DNA from: Candidatus Roizmanbacteria bacterium CG_4_9_14_0_2_um_filter_39_13
Lineage (GTDB): Bacteria > Patescibacteriota > Microgenomatia > UBA1406 > GWC2-37-13
DNA length: 19,223 bases
Reading direction: 5' to 3'
Assembly: GCA_002788865.1 (NCBI GenBank)
Contig: PFSC01000195.1
Location: forward strand, 1-19,223
In this document: positions 1 through 7,611 of the stretch, in pieces
Numbering within the stretch: the first letter of the stretch is position 1
Layout of the letters: each line of letters starts with the position of its first letter
Program-made: the position numbers and the translations under genes
Notes under the pieces: generated by a model
What the model was told of the DNA's origin: nothing
The model's database searches: none
What the model saw: the letters and a program-made list of their open reading frames with translations, nothing else

Positions 1-1
1 T

Positions 2-757
2 TTTGCATATCCCATGATGCCGATTAATCGTGAGGGGAGACTTGACGGAAAACTTGTTTCCGGATCAAAAGAAAACACCTTTGAAGGACTGGTGGGACGG
101 GTAGTAGGGGAGCGGATTGAGCAGTTCTTTGAAAAAAAATGTTCTCGGAAGATCAATGTTTCTGCCGCAAATGATACGATCTGCCTTCTCCTATCGGGCA
201 TGATGTATCATCCGTGGAATCAACTCGCCGCAGGTGTAGTCGGAACGGGTTTGAACTTTGCGATATTTCTTGATGAACATACCGCAGTGAACCTTGAAGC
301 TGCGGAGTTTGACAAATTCGAGCAGTCTGAGGCAGGCAAAATCATTGACAAAGCCTCCGCCTCCCCGGGATCAGCTCTTATTGAAAAGGAGGTGTCAGGC
401 GCATACCTGTATCATCACTTTAACATTGCCGCAGATAAACTTCATTTCAATGTTGAGAAAATCACCTCAACCAAAGAAATTGATGATTATGCCAATAATG
501 AGAATCATGAACTTTCGCGCCTTGCAAAAAAAACCCTTCGACATTCTGCAGCATTTACGGCAATTCAAATTGCAGGAATTCTCGAGTTTTGTGATCGTGA
601 TCTGACGTTTGTCATGCAGGGAAGTTTGTTTTGGAAAGGGTATCGGTATAAAGAGACCGTAGAAAAACATGTTCAAGAACTTGCTCCTAATTATCACCCT
701 TCCTATGAACAGGTACTCCATAGTGATCTCTACGGCGCGGCAAAGCTGGTGGGGTAG
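2..757 (+). CDS. Hexokinase-like sugar kinase, C-terminal part (5' end outside window)
   Basis: The reading frame is open to the left edge, so this is a fragment; the first ATG in the window (14) need not be the true start. It resembles the large C-terminal domain of eukaryotic-type hexokinases (Hexokinase_2). Landmarks in order are ANDTICLLLSG (like VNDTVGTLMAG), GVVGTGLNFAIF (phosphate-binding GTGxN loop), NLEAAEFDKF (like NTEWGAF), VMQGSLFWKGYRYKETVEKH (like VDGSLYKLHPHF) and SDLYGAAKLVG near the end (like the adenosine-binding GSGKGAA motif). It would phosphorylate a hexose with ATP in the cytoplasm. The ADP-binding glycines of the last motif are changed (SDLYGAA), so nucleotide preference or activity may differ. 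The gene ends 36 bp before a toxin-antitoxin-like pair with its own promoter. Family call is fairly secure; the sugar substrate is not known. Confidence 0.72.
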   Translation, partial: FAYPMMPINREGRLDGKLVSGSKENTFEGLVGRVVGERIEQFFEKKCSRKINVSAANDTICLLLSGMMYHPWNQLAAGVVGTGLNFAIFLDEHTAVNLEAAEFDKFEQSEAGKIIDKASASPGSALIEKEVSGAYLYHHFNIAADKLHFNVEKITSTKEIDDYANNENHELSRLAKKTLRHSAAFTAIQIAGILEFCDRDLTFVMQGSLFWKGYRYKETVEKHVQELAPNYHPSYEQVLHSDLYGAAKLVG

Positions 758-763
758 CCACGT

Positions 764-793
764 TTGACGTAGAATAAATGATATAATTGGAGT
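764..793 (+). promoter_or_regulatory. Leaderless-type promoter of the DUF6922 gene
   Basis: A perfect TATAAT (782-787) lies 6 bp before the ATG at 794, so transcription would begin at or next to the start codon. A TTGACG at 764-769 is only 12 bp from the -10 box, too close for a normal -35. No Shine-Dalgarno sequence is present. Confidence 0.55.
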
Positions 794-1024
794 ATGAAAT
801 TTCGCCAAAGTCTTTTCTGGGATACAGATCCCAAACACATCGATATTCAAAAAAATGCCTCGTATATTATAGAAAGGATGTTGAATTTTGGCGATGAAAA
901 AGACATTGCATGGATGTGGAAAACATACGATAAAAACTCCATAAAAAGAGTTTTCAATCAATCTCGTTCTTTGTTGTCAAGTACAAAAAATCTATGGGCT
1001 CACATTTTCAATCAGTTAAATTGA
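794..1024 (+). CDS. DUF6922-type small protein, putative antitoxin of the AbiEii-like toxin
   Basis: A 76-residue protein starting MKFRQSLFWDTDP, followed by an aromatic and charged helical region (YIIERMLNFGDEKDIAWMW) and ending in TKNLWAHIFNQL. This is the pattern I know from DUF6922 proteins, which are commonly encoded directly upstream of nucleotidyltransferase AbiEii/AbiGii toxins. The downstream gene starts inside it (31-bp overlap), so the two are translationally coupled. It lacks the winged-helix region of classical AbiEi antitoxins, so its antitoxin role rests on position. It starts directly behind a -10 box, so its mRNA probably has no leader. Confidence 0.7.
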   Translation: MKFRQSLFWDTDPKHIDIQKNASYIIERMLNFGDEKDIAWMWKTYDKNSIKRVFNQSRSLLSSTKNLWAHIFNQLN

Positions 1025-1671
1025 CATTCAAAAGTATTCCAAAAGAGACAAAGGATGCCATTGTACTACTACAAGAAAATACATGGCTCTCATCTGAAAA
1101 ATGGTATCTTGCAGGAGGGACAGCGCTTGCTCTTCAATATGGACACCGCATGTCATATGATTTGGATTTTTTTACGGAACATGATACCGTTGATACAGAA
1201 AAAATATCCAATCATCTTAGTAAAATTGGAAATTGGATTATCACATCAAGAGATTCAAAAACGCTTTATGGTGAATTGAACACAGTCAAGTGTAGTTTTA
1301 TCGCTTATCCAGATTTTGTACCAGGAAAACAAACACATTCTCTTAAAAACTTAAGGATTGTTGACACTCACGATATCGCAGTCATGAAAATTATGGCGAT
1401 AAGTCAAAGAGGGAAAAAACGAGATTTCTTTGATCTTTATTGGTACCTGAAACACGGAGATAGTCTTGAAAATGTGCTAAAAAACGTAGAAAAAAAATAC
1501 CCATATAAAAAGCACAATTTTCATCATTTTTTGAAAAGTCTTTTATATTTCGATGACGCTGAAGGAGACGCAGATCCTCAGATCTATTTCGAAGCAACCT
1601 GGGATGACATAAAAAAATATTTCGAAAACTTGATTCCTTTGGTTGCCAAAAAAATTCTGGATCTCAGGTGA
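994..1671 (+). CDS. Nucleotidyltransferase, AbiEii/AbiGii toxin family
   Basis: 225 residues with the nucleotidyltransferase signature: GGTALALQ at 41-48, then HRMSYDLDFF with the metal-binding DLD at 56-58. Further on, HDIAVMKIMAISQRGKKRDFFDLYWYL is the typical helical region of AbiEii-like proteins (KRDFxDLYxL). These enzymes are the toxin half of type IV toxin-antitoxin systems; characterised relatives transfer nucleotides, in some cases to tRNA. The start at 994 overlaps the DUF6922 gene; a later start would cut into the domain less than 20 residues before the motif, so 994 is preferred. It may act in phage defence or element stabilisation, but no mobile element borders it. Confidence 0.8.
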   Translation: MGSHFQSVKLTFKSIPKETKDAIVLLQENTWLSSEKWYLAGGTALALQYGHRMSYDLDFFTEHDTVDTEKISNHLSKIGNWIITSRDSKTLYGELNTVKCSFIAYPDFVPGKQTHSLKNLRIVDTHDIAVMKIMAISQRGKKRDFFDLYWYLKHGDSLENVLKNVEKKYPYKKHNFHHFLKSLLYFDDAEGDADPQIYFEATWDDIKKYFENLIPLVAKKILDLR

Positions 1672-1739
1672 CAGTACTACAAAGCAGGTGAGGTAAACTC
1701 CTTCAATTAATTTATACCAACCAAAAAAAGATAATCCAC

Positions 1740-1769
1740 TTAACCTTTTTGGTAAATATTTTGTATAAT
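1740..1769 (+). promoter_or_regulatory. Putative promoter of the PIG-L deacetylase gene
   Basis: A perfect TATAAT at 1764-1769 has a weak -35 candidate (TTAACC, 1740-1745) 18 bp upstream. The ATG follows 11 bp after the -10 box, so any leader would be only about 5 nt. No Shine-Dalgarno sequence is seen. The rest of 1672-1780 holds nothing I recognise. Confidence 0.5.
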
Positions 1770-1780
1770 ACACACCAAAT

Positions 1781-2704
1781 ATGCCAGAAAAATTTTATAC
1801 TTTTCCAGAAGGCGCTCAAGCTTACATTCAGACAGCAGAAAATGAAATGGCGCAAGTTTCATACTCTCTAGAACGAGTTACCGAAACCTTTGGAATAAGA
1901 TGGTATGATATTTGTCATGCAAAAAAATCTGGAGATAATTACGCTCCACAACAGGTTTTATATCTAGCCCCACATTCTGACGACATGGAAATCTCCGGAG
2001 GTGTCACCACTCGCGCACACGTTCAGCGAGGAGATCATGTCCAGGAATTGCTAGTCACATGTGGATCCGCAGGAAGATCGAATCGAGGATTTAGTGAGAA
2101 AACAATGCCAATAGTCCGTTTGTGGGAAGCCTATAGAGCTGCTCAAATTGGAGAAATCCAAAGGCTTGGAGTACTGCATGATTTAAGTGAACCTGAAAAA
2201 CTCGGACTTAATGAATGGTTTAGTGATTTTCCCGATGGAGAATATGCACGTCTAGGAGTAAATCTTATACGACATTACAACCCACACATATTATATTCTC
2301 CTCATCCAGATGTAGATGTCGACGGACATCCTGATCATGCACTGACGGGTGAAATTGCACAATGGGCTGCAGGCTGGGGTACAGAAACAGATTTTTATAA
2401 AGATTCCTTTCCAGCCACTCAAACACATTTAGATTCTTGGCGAAGATACGCTGTATGGGAAGCAAGTGAAAAGTTATCTGCAAATTATTACACTGCTTAT
2501 GATCCTAGTGGTCCGTATGCTGGGGATAAAATGCGAAGAATTGAAGTATTTCAAAGTCAGGGTGGAGTTAATTATGCGTATTCAATCCTTTCTCGTGATG
2601 AATATGTTGGAGGAATGAATACGGTTGGGAATAATAAGCATTTATCGTATGAATCATTCAATGAGATAAAAAGTCCGATTGTCGATACACCCAGATGGAA
2701 ATAA
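1781..2704 (+). CDS. PIG-L/LmbE family N-deacetylase
   Basis: 307 residues. The zinc-binding signature of LmbE-like enzymes is present as APHSDDMEISGG at 63-74 (usually AHPDD; H65, D67 and D68 kept) and as HPDH at 183-186. The stretch RLWEAYRAAQIGEIQRLG (113-130) is the usual Arg/Glu helix of the family. Members remove an acetyl group from an N-acetylglucosamine-type sugar, for example MshB (mycothiol), BshB (bacillithiol) and PIG-L (GPI anchors). No signal peptide is seen, so it is probably cytoplasmic. It is followed by a GT81-like transferase and a GH63-like hydrolase on the same strand, and a NagB gene lies further on, which suggests amino-sugar chemistry. The exact substrate cannot be read from the sequence. 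Confidence 0.85.
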   Translation: MPEKFYTFPEGAQAYIQTAENEMAQVSYSLERVTETFGIRWYDICHAKKSGDNYAPQQVLYLAPHSDDMEISGGVTTRAHVQRGDHVQELLVTCGSAGRSNRGFSEKTMPIVRLWEAYRAAQIGEIQRLGVLHDLSEPEKLGLNEWFSDFPDGEYARLGVNLIRHYNPHILYSPHPDVDVDGHPDHALTGEIAQWAAGWGTETDFYKDSFPATQTHLDSWRRYAVWEASEKLSANYYTAYDPSGPYAGDKMRRIEVFQSQGGVNYAYSILSRDEYVGGMNTVGNNKHLSYESFNEIKSPIVDTPRWK

Positions 2705-2732
2705 TAGTTTTAAATTATTATCAAAAAAATAT

Positions 2733-3947
2733 ATGTCTCAGATATCAGAAATGCAAGGGAGGACTAACGGACAGATGCGTTCTGAGCAAAGTACTTTATT
2801 TGAAGGCGCACCTGGTAAAGATGGTCTGGGGATTATCGAATTACTGAATCCAGAAGGCGCTCAGATGACCGAAGAACAACAAGTGGCTGGTCGTGAGTTC
2901 CTGAGAAATGGTTACGGAAGAATTGTAGTCCCAGCCCGTAATGAATACCAATATGGAGAAATCGACAGTCCTTTTGCATCAGTATTGAGATATGCTAAAT
3001 CCCTCACAAACCCTTCAAGTATTTTGGTTATAGACGCAGATTCGATAGATGGCACAGGAAAATATGCAGAATCACAAGGAATACATACAATCCGCCAAGG
3101 AGATATTGAGCAATATTTCAGAATGGACAAAATACTCCAAGATTTCGGCATTGATAGATTGCCGAGAGGTAAGGGAAGGACTGTTTTAGCATTTCTCGCG
3201 TATGACAAAATATATAGAACAATGTTTGCAGGAGGCGCAGATTTTAACATATTTTCAGATGCCGACATCTCAAATCCAGACGTATTCAAACATCCAGAAT
3301 GGCTTGCATGGGTTCTTTCGCAAGCTAAACCTGGACAAGCATATGCTGAAGTTTGTGCCGCTCAACACGGTAGGAATAACCAAGAGGTTATGGGTACCTT
3401 GACAGCTCTCCAAAATAATTCACCAGTAACAAAATTCTATCATTCGCTTGTTCGCGGACGTATCTGGCCACTAACAGGTCAATATGCTCGGCGTCGGGAT
3501 ATAATGACCGCCCTGCCAAACGCTCTTGGGTATGGTACAGAGATTCTGTACGATTTGGCAATCTGTGATTTAGCTACTGGAAGTGGTTTTTCCCGCGCAC
3601 AGGTCGAGATTCCCGATAGATGTAGAGATGGAGAAAATACGCCGACAAAAGAAGCAGCAATGATGGCAGGGATTTCGGCAATGCTTATGACCATAGATCT
3701 GTATGCATTTCAAGAGGGACATTTCTTGACAAGTATGCCACCATATGTGTACCAAAATATTAATAGACATCTTGCACGAATTGAAGAAGATTTTATGGTT
3801 CCAGCTATACAAGAAATGCCAGGACCAAACAATATGATCCCCGCTCGTCTCGATCGAATTCTTCCCCCTGTTGATTATTTAGTAGAACAAGGCTACATTG
3901 ATACAGATGGTTTAGCTCGTTATGTAAGAAGTATATATCCAAATTGA
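2733..3947 (+). CDS. GT-A glycosyltransferase, GT81/GpgS-like
   Basis: 404 residues from the ATG at 2733, which lies 28 bp after the preceding stop; an in-frame TTG at 2679 inside that gene is less likely. A GT-A fold is shown by IVVPARNEY (64-72), ILVIDADSIDGT (97-108) and the metal-binding DAD at 176-178. The later motifs PLTGQYARRRDIM (246-258) and GYGTEILYDL (266-275) match the pattern of glucosyl-3-phosphoglycerate synthases (PLAGEYAxRR ... GYGVEI). GpgS moves glucose from an NDP-sugar to 3-phosphoglycerate. About 60 poorly conserved residues precede the catalytic domain, and the C-terminal region is helical. The GH63-like gene next to it fits a glycosyl-glycerate or related small glycoside, but the acceptor is unknown. 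It could instead transfer an N-acetylated sugar, given the deacetylase upstream. Confidence 0.72.
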   Translation: MSQISEMQGRTNGQMRSEQSTLFEGAPGKDGLGIIELLNPEGAQMTEEQQVAGREFLRNGYGRIVVPARNEYQYGEIDSPFASVLRYAKSLTNPSSILVIDADSIDGTGKYAESQGIHTIRQGDIEQYFRMDKILQDFGIDRLPRGKGRTVLAFLAYDKIYRTMFAGGADFNIFSDADISNPDVFKHPEWLAWVLSQAKPGQAYAEVCAAQHGRNNQEVMGTLTALQNNSPVTKFYHSLVRGRIWPLTGQYARRRDIMTALPNALGYGTEILYDLAICDLATGSGFSRAQVEIPDRCRDGENTPTKEAAMMAGISAMLMTIDLYAFQEGHFLTSMPPYVYQNINRHLARIEEDFMVPAIQEMPGPNNMIPARLDRILPPVDYLVEQGYIDTDGLARYVRSIYPN

Positions 3948-4019
3948 TCACTTTTTGGTATCAGATCTGACTTATTGATGTGATAAAATTAAAAGATAAA
4001 TATTTTTTGAAAAAGACCA

Positions 4020-5198
4020 ATGACTATAAATCCTCAAGACAAAAAGCTCATGAATGAAATACGTGAATTCCTTCTTCCAAAAAAACATTACGTAAAACGT
4101 CGCGCCCAAGGGTATCTCAAACACGATTACCTTGTCCCCGGAGGATACTATAGTGAACAATGGGACTGGGATGCATTTTTTATCGGCGTTGCACTCGCAT
4201 CCGAGATTTCATCCGAAGCAATCTACCTGAAAAACTGGGCTTTAAACTATTTTACTATTGTTAAAGATGATGGTTACGCGCCAGCTTGTATCACCTCGAA
4301 AGGTCCCGAAACCAATCATCGGGCGATGCTCACCAAACCATTTATCGCACAGGGAGCTTTACTGGCTAGTCGTTTTCTCCAGGATTTTTCATGGATAAAA
4401 CCAAATTATGCAAAACTCGTCAAAATGGTTTTGTACCGAGAAAAAAATCTATGGAGTAAAGAATTTGATCTCCCTGTTTGGGGAAATTGGATGGAGTCCG
4501 GAGCAGATAACAATCCCTCTATACTAAACTTTGAGCCAGGGACAGTCATTGCCTGTGACCTCTCCACTTTTGTATATCGAAATTACCTTGCCATGAGTAA
4601 AATTGCATACGAATTTAACATAAAAAAAGATGCGACATTCTTTAAAAAACGCGCTAGTGAAATCAAGCTTAATATGCAAAAATATCTTTGGGATCAGACA
4701 GATGACACATTTTACAATTTCAGTACTATTAATAAACAATTTATTAAACATCATTCATATTCAAATATGGTTCCACTCTGGGAGCATATCGCATCAGACG
4801 CAGATGGGAAAAAAATGATAAAAAAATATATTATTAATCCCAAAAAAATGTGGGCCAAATATGGAATTCGAACGCTCTCTAAAGACGACAAATTATATAA
4901 TCAGAAAAATATTATTCATCCTTACTCAAATTGGCAGGGTCCTGTCTGGCCTATATGTAACTATCTCCACATGTGGGGTTTATTGCAGTACGGGTTTAAA
5001 AAGGAAGCAATCGATGTGGCTCGAAAAATCACAAAAATTTGTATTAATGATTTAAAAAAAACTGGTGGTATGCACGAAGATTATAATGCAGAAACAGGAA
5101 AACCACTCGCTGCTGATAATTTCGTCAGCTGGAATCTCCTTGTCGGAAATATGATTTTGGATTGCTATAATAATAGTAATCCTTTTCAGATAAAGTAA
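4020..5198 (+). CDS. GH63-like glycoside hydrolase (mannosyl/glucosylglycerate hydrolase-like)
   Basis: 392 residues forming a probable (alpha/alpha)6 barrel of the trehalase/GH63 kind. Seen motifs: EQWDWDAFFIG (46-56), GNWMESGADNNPS (155-167, D163 as likely catalytic acid), SNWQGPVWP (303-311, like YRGPVWP) and MHEDYNAETGKPLAADNF (351-368, E353 as likely base). The short length, without extra beta domains, matches bacterial mannosylglycerate or glucosylglycerate hydrolases rather than eukaryotic glucosidase I. There is no signal peptide, so it acts inside the cell. Next to a GpgS-like transferase it could recycle the glycoside that the transferase makes. A distant TAAAAT (3984-3989) may be its -10 box; the leader would then be about 25 nt, unlike the leaderless genes here. 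Substrate is inferred only from family and neighbour. Confidence 0.75.
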   Translation: MTINPQDKKLMNEIREFLLPKKHYVKRRAQGYLKHDYLVPGGYYSEQWDWDAFFIGVALASEISSEAIYLKNWALNYFTIVKDDGYAPACITSKGPETNHRAMLTKPFIAQGALLASRFLQDFSWIKPNYAKLVKMVLYREKNLWSKEFDLPVWGNWMESGADNNPSILNFEPGTVIACDLSTFVYRNYLAMSKIAYEFNIKKDATFFKKRASEIKLNMQKYLWDQTDDTFYNFSTINKQFIKHHSYSNMVPLWEHIASDADGKKMIKKYIINPKKMWAKYGIRTLSKDDKLYNQKNIIHPYSNWQGPVWPICNYLHMWGLLQYGFKKEAIDVARKITKICINDLKKTGGMHEDYNAETGKPLAADNFVSWNLLVGNMILDCYNNSNPFQIK

Positions 5199-5275
5199 TA
5201 ATTTTAGCACAGGGCACCGATGGGAGTACCGCACCAATCATGGAATATGGCGATGTATATCAAGGCATATAAATC

Positions 5276-5310
5276 TTTACATAATTAAAGGCCTATAGTA
5301 TAATATAGGC
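5276..5310 (+). promoter_or_regulatory. Promoter with a palindromic operator over the -10 box
   Basis: TTTACA (5276-5281), a 17-bp spacer and TATAAT (5299-5304) form a near-consensus promoter, with the ATG 6 bp after the -10 box. A perfect inverted repeat, GCCTATA (5291-5297) and TATAGGC (5304-5310) with a 6-bp centre, covers the -10 box and ends at the start codon. A protein bound there would block the promoter. The rest of 5199-5275 shows nothing I recognise. Confidence 0.65.
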
Positions 5311-5523
5311 ATGTCTGAACGTCTGTGCGATCCATGTAATTCTCATAATGAATGTGTATTCCGAAGGTTTGCCGAACGTGTGAGCCTACAGGTGTTTGAC
5401 GGAGAATTAACAGCTGAACAAGCTCATATACTAATTTCAAATGGTCGAATTTTAGCTAGACAACAATTGTGCCCGAACTTAAACGAAGTCCAGCCATATT
5501 ACCCAGGAGAAGAAAGACTATGA
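5311..5523 (+). CDS. Small cysteine-containing protein upstream of nagB
   Basis: 70 residues that I do not recognise as a known family. Four cysteines stand at C6, C9, C15 and C54 (CDPCNSHNEC near the start, QQLCPNL near the end), a spacing that could bind zinc or an iron-sulfur cluster; this is only a possibility. The middle is helical and acidic (FDGELTAEQAHILI). It has a strong leaderless promoter with a palindrome. Its TGA stop overlaps the nagB ATG (ATGA at 5520-5523), so nagB translation is coupled to it. It may be a regulator or metal sensor of this short operon. Confidence 0.6.
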   Translation: MSERLCDPCNSHNECVFRRFAERVSLQVFDGELTAEQAHILISNGRILARQQLCPNLNEVQPYYPGEERL

Positions 5524-6248
5524 ACATACAACACTTCCCATCTCACGAAGAACTCTCACTATCTGCAGCAACTCATGTTTTTGATGCAATCAAGAAGAAG
5601 ATCAAGGAGAAAGGGTCATTTAATCTCGGTCTTGCAACAGGAAACTCTCCCAAAGAGCTGTACAAACACCTTATTCGCCTCCTTTCTGTATCACATCTGA
5701 ATCTTTCAGAGCTGCACACAATAAATTTGGATGAATACTATCCAATATCCCAGACTGCAGACCAAAGCTTTTTCCAGGAGATGTTTCATGAGTTTTGGCA
5801 AAAGCTTCATGATGGAAATCACACTTTTAATTTTGCTCATGGGCACATCTTGAATGGTGAAAAAGATGCAGTTGAAGAGTGCGCACGGTATGAAAAAATT
5901 ATCAAAGACCTTGGAGGGATAGATCTACAAATCCTGGGTCTTGGCACCAATGGTCATATCGCATTCAATGAGCCCGGGTCAAAAGAAACAAGTAGAACTC
6001 GAAAGATCAAAATTACAGAAGAGTCCAAAAAAGCCCTTATGAAAATGTATGGCGACGTCCCAGAGTATGGACTCACCATGGGGATAGGAACAATACTTGA
6101 ATCAAAAGAAATAGTACTTATCGCAACCGGAGAGGATAAAAAAGATATATTTCAGAAACTTATCAAACTTGAAAAGCCTACATCCGATATCCCAGCGAGC
6201 TTTCTTCTCGATCATCCAAATACTACGATATATACGGATTTGGCATAA
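5520..6248 (+). CDS. nagB: Glucosamine-6-phosphate deaminase (NagB family)
   Basis: 242 residues, the usual NagB length. It converts glucosamine-6-phosphate to fructose-6-phosphate and ammonia. Motifs: LGLATGNSPKELY (36-48, sugar-phosphate loop), LDEYY (70-74, D71 for enolisation), LGLGTNGHIAFNEPGS (139-154, with H146 and E151) and a conserved TMGIGTILESKEI loop. N144 replaces the Asp of the E. coli enzyme, as in Bacillus-type NagB, so this is not a defect. The ATG at 5520 overlaps the preceding stop and has the purine-rich AGGAGAAGAAAG just upstream as a ribosome-binding site; a GTG at 5469 in frame is a false extension. It could feed amino sugars into glycolysis together with the nearby deacetylase and sugar kinase. 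Confidence 0.92.
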   Translation: MNIQHFPSHEELSLSAATHVFDAIKKKIKEKGSFNLGLATGNSPKELYKHLIRLLSVSHLNLSELHTINLDEYYPISQTADQSFFQEMFHEFWQKLHDGNHTFNFAHGHILNGEKDAVEECARYEKIIKDLGGIDLQILGLGTNGHIAFNEPGSKETSRTRKIKITEESKKALMKMYGDVPEYGLTMGIGTILESKEIVLIATGEDKKDIFQKLIKLEKPTSDIPASFLLDHPNTTIYTDLA

Positions 6249-6260
6249 TTATTTATCTTT

Positions 6261-6295
6261 TGATTCTTGATTCATGAATCATGAATCATGAATCG
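6261..6295. repeat. Heptamer tandem array (TGAATCA-type, five units)
   Basis: Five consecutive 7-bp units (TGATTCT, TGATTCA, TGAATCA, TGAATCA, TGAATCG) lie just before the flippase promoter. The units also form overlapping palindromes (GATTCATGAATC). The end of the array falls where a -35 element for the TACAAT box at 6313 would be. Confidence 0.8.
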
Positions 6296-6312
6296 TGCTT
6301 CAAACTTCATGT

Positions 6313-6324
6313 TACAATGAGAGA
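6313..6324 (+). promoter_or_regulatory. Leaderless-type -10 box of the flippase gene
   Basis: TACAAT (6313-6318) lies 6 bp before the ATG at 6325. No good -35 is seen, since that position falls on the end of the heptamer array. The box decides the start: the in-frame GTG at 6295 would lie upstream of the promoter. Confidence 0.5.
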
Positions 6325-7608
6325 ATGTTTGCACGACTCATCCGCTTCATAAAAGACCCTACAAGTAAAAACGTCATAATAAACACTTCGGGAAATTATC
6401 TCAATGTCATTTTTACCGCGTTTTTTGCGCTGATATTGTTTCGATCTATGACGCCTGCAGAATATGGTGTTTTTAGCGTTCTCATAGGACTATCGTACGT
6501 CATGTCAAATATATTGGAATTCGGCACCACAGCATCGATTTACTCGACCGTTCCAGCACTGTATCATGAAGAGGACGATCGACTGTACACATTTATCAAA
6601 AGCACATTTTTTTACCAGACTATCCTGTCAGTCATTGTGATCATCGTACTCATTACAAGCTTTCCATACCTAGACCATACGTTTTTCAAGACAGGAGCAC
6701 CTACCTGGGTTCTGACAATGACCGCCTTCACTATCCTTCTTTTTGTTTGGCAAAATTTTTTGACAAATATTTTATTTGCTACAAAACGTTTTTTTCGAGC
6801 AAATCTCTATCTCAACACGTCAAATGTAGTTAAGGCAGTTATCCTTATAATGCTAACTTTGACAGGTAATGTAAATATTGCAACAGTCATTATGACCTAT
6901 GGCCTCATTGGACCACTCGTATTTTTTCTGATGGTTCTCTACAAAAATTATGAGCAAATTCAACCGATGAAAGTTGCAAAGTTCAAACGAGATGAGATCA
7001 AACTCAACTATACCTTGACCTACTTTGCCGCATCTCAGTTTTACAATGTTGGACTACGTATGGATCTCTTCCTTTTGTCATTTTTTGGATTGAGAGATCA
7101 AGTTGGGTACTACGCTTCAGCCCAAAAAATCATCTTATCAATAATTGCCACAGTTGTGAGCATCTCCCAAGTGCTTTCTCCACAGTTTGCATCAGCCAAA
7201 AATCGTATAGAAGTACTCAAACTTTTCAAAAAAGGACTCACATATATGCTCATTCCGATTGCTATTTTTATCGCCCTTATTTTGACACCAAATATGTTAT
7301 TTCAATTGATCTTTACTAAAACATTTGACTCTGCAATATTTGTCACAAAGATTCTTGCGATTCCATTTATCATGAGCGCAATTGGGACTATTTTTATGCT
7401 TTTTCTTCTGTATACCGTGAAAAAGCCCATCTATATTCTCATTTCAAACGTACTATTTTTTGCAATCGTAAGCGTCGGATCCTATATGCTTATTCCAACG
7501 AAGGGAATGTATGGTCCACCGATTGCGATAGCGGTAGCCTTCTGCGTGGCGATCCTCATTCAGATTGTAGCAGTGTTGAAGGAATACAATACCATGGAAA
7601 GGGGTTAA
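6325..7608 (+). CDS. Polysaccharide/oligosaccharide flippase (Wzx/MATE-like)
   Basis: 427 residues from the ATG at 6325. Most of the protein is hydrophobic, with roughly twelve membrane segments. The N-terminal NVIINTSGNYLNVIFTAFFA and FRSMTPAEYGVFSVLIGLSY are typical of the Wzx/RfbX-like polysaccharide flippases (LxxxxYGxxxL). It would move a lipid-linked sugar chain across the membrane for surface glycan assembly. The downstream neighbour, 3 bp away and convergent, is a GT-C transferase that uses lipid-linked sugar donors, so both probably serve the cell surface. The substrate is unknown. Expression may depend on the heptamer array upstream. Confidence 0.85.
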   Translation: MFARLIRFIKDPTSKNVIINTSGNYLNVIFTAFFALILFRSMTPAEYGVFSVLIGLSYVMSNILEFGTTASIYSTVPALYHEEDDRLYTFIKSTFFYQTILSVIVIIVLITSFPYLDHTFFKTGAPTWVLTMTAFTILLFVWQNFLTNILFATKRFFRANLYLNTSNVVKAVILIMLTLTGNVNIATVIMTYGLIGPLVFFLMVLYKNYEQIQPMKVAKFKRDEIKLNYTLTYFAASQFYNVGLRMDLFLLSFFGLRDQVGYYASAQKIILSIIATVVSISQVLSPQFASAKNRIEVLKLFKKGLTYMLIPIAIFIALILTPNMLFQLIFTKTFDSAIFVTKILAIPFIMSAIGTIFMLFLLYTVKKPIYILISNVLFFAIVSVGSYMLIPTKGMYGPPIAIAVAFCVAILIQIVAVLKEYNTMERG

Positions 7609-7611
7609 TTT

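Noticed and set aside
764..769. TTGACG as -35 of the DUF6922 gene
   Set aside because: The 12-bp distance to TATAAT is too short for a standard promoter; it is mentioned only as nearby sequence.
467..961. A 164-residue open frame on the minus strand opposite the hexokinase and DUF6922 genes
   Set aside because: It is antisense to two supported genes, rich in Phe and Ile and without any family pattern.
2679..2732. TTG start giving an 18-residue longer glycosyltransferase
   Set aside because: It lies inside the end of the deacetylase gene and uses a rare start; the ATG at 2733 is simpler and the extra residues show no family pattern.
5469..5519. GTG start giving a longer NagB
   Set aside because: The ATG at 5520 gives the normal NagB length, overlaps the previous stop as ATGA and has a ribosome-binding site.
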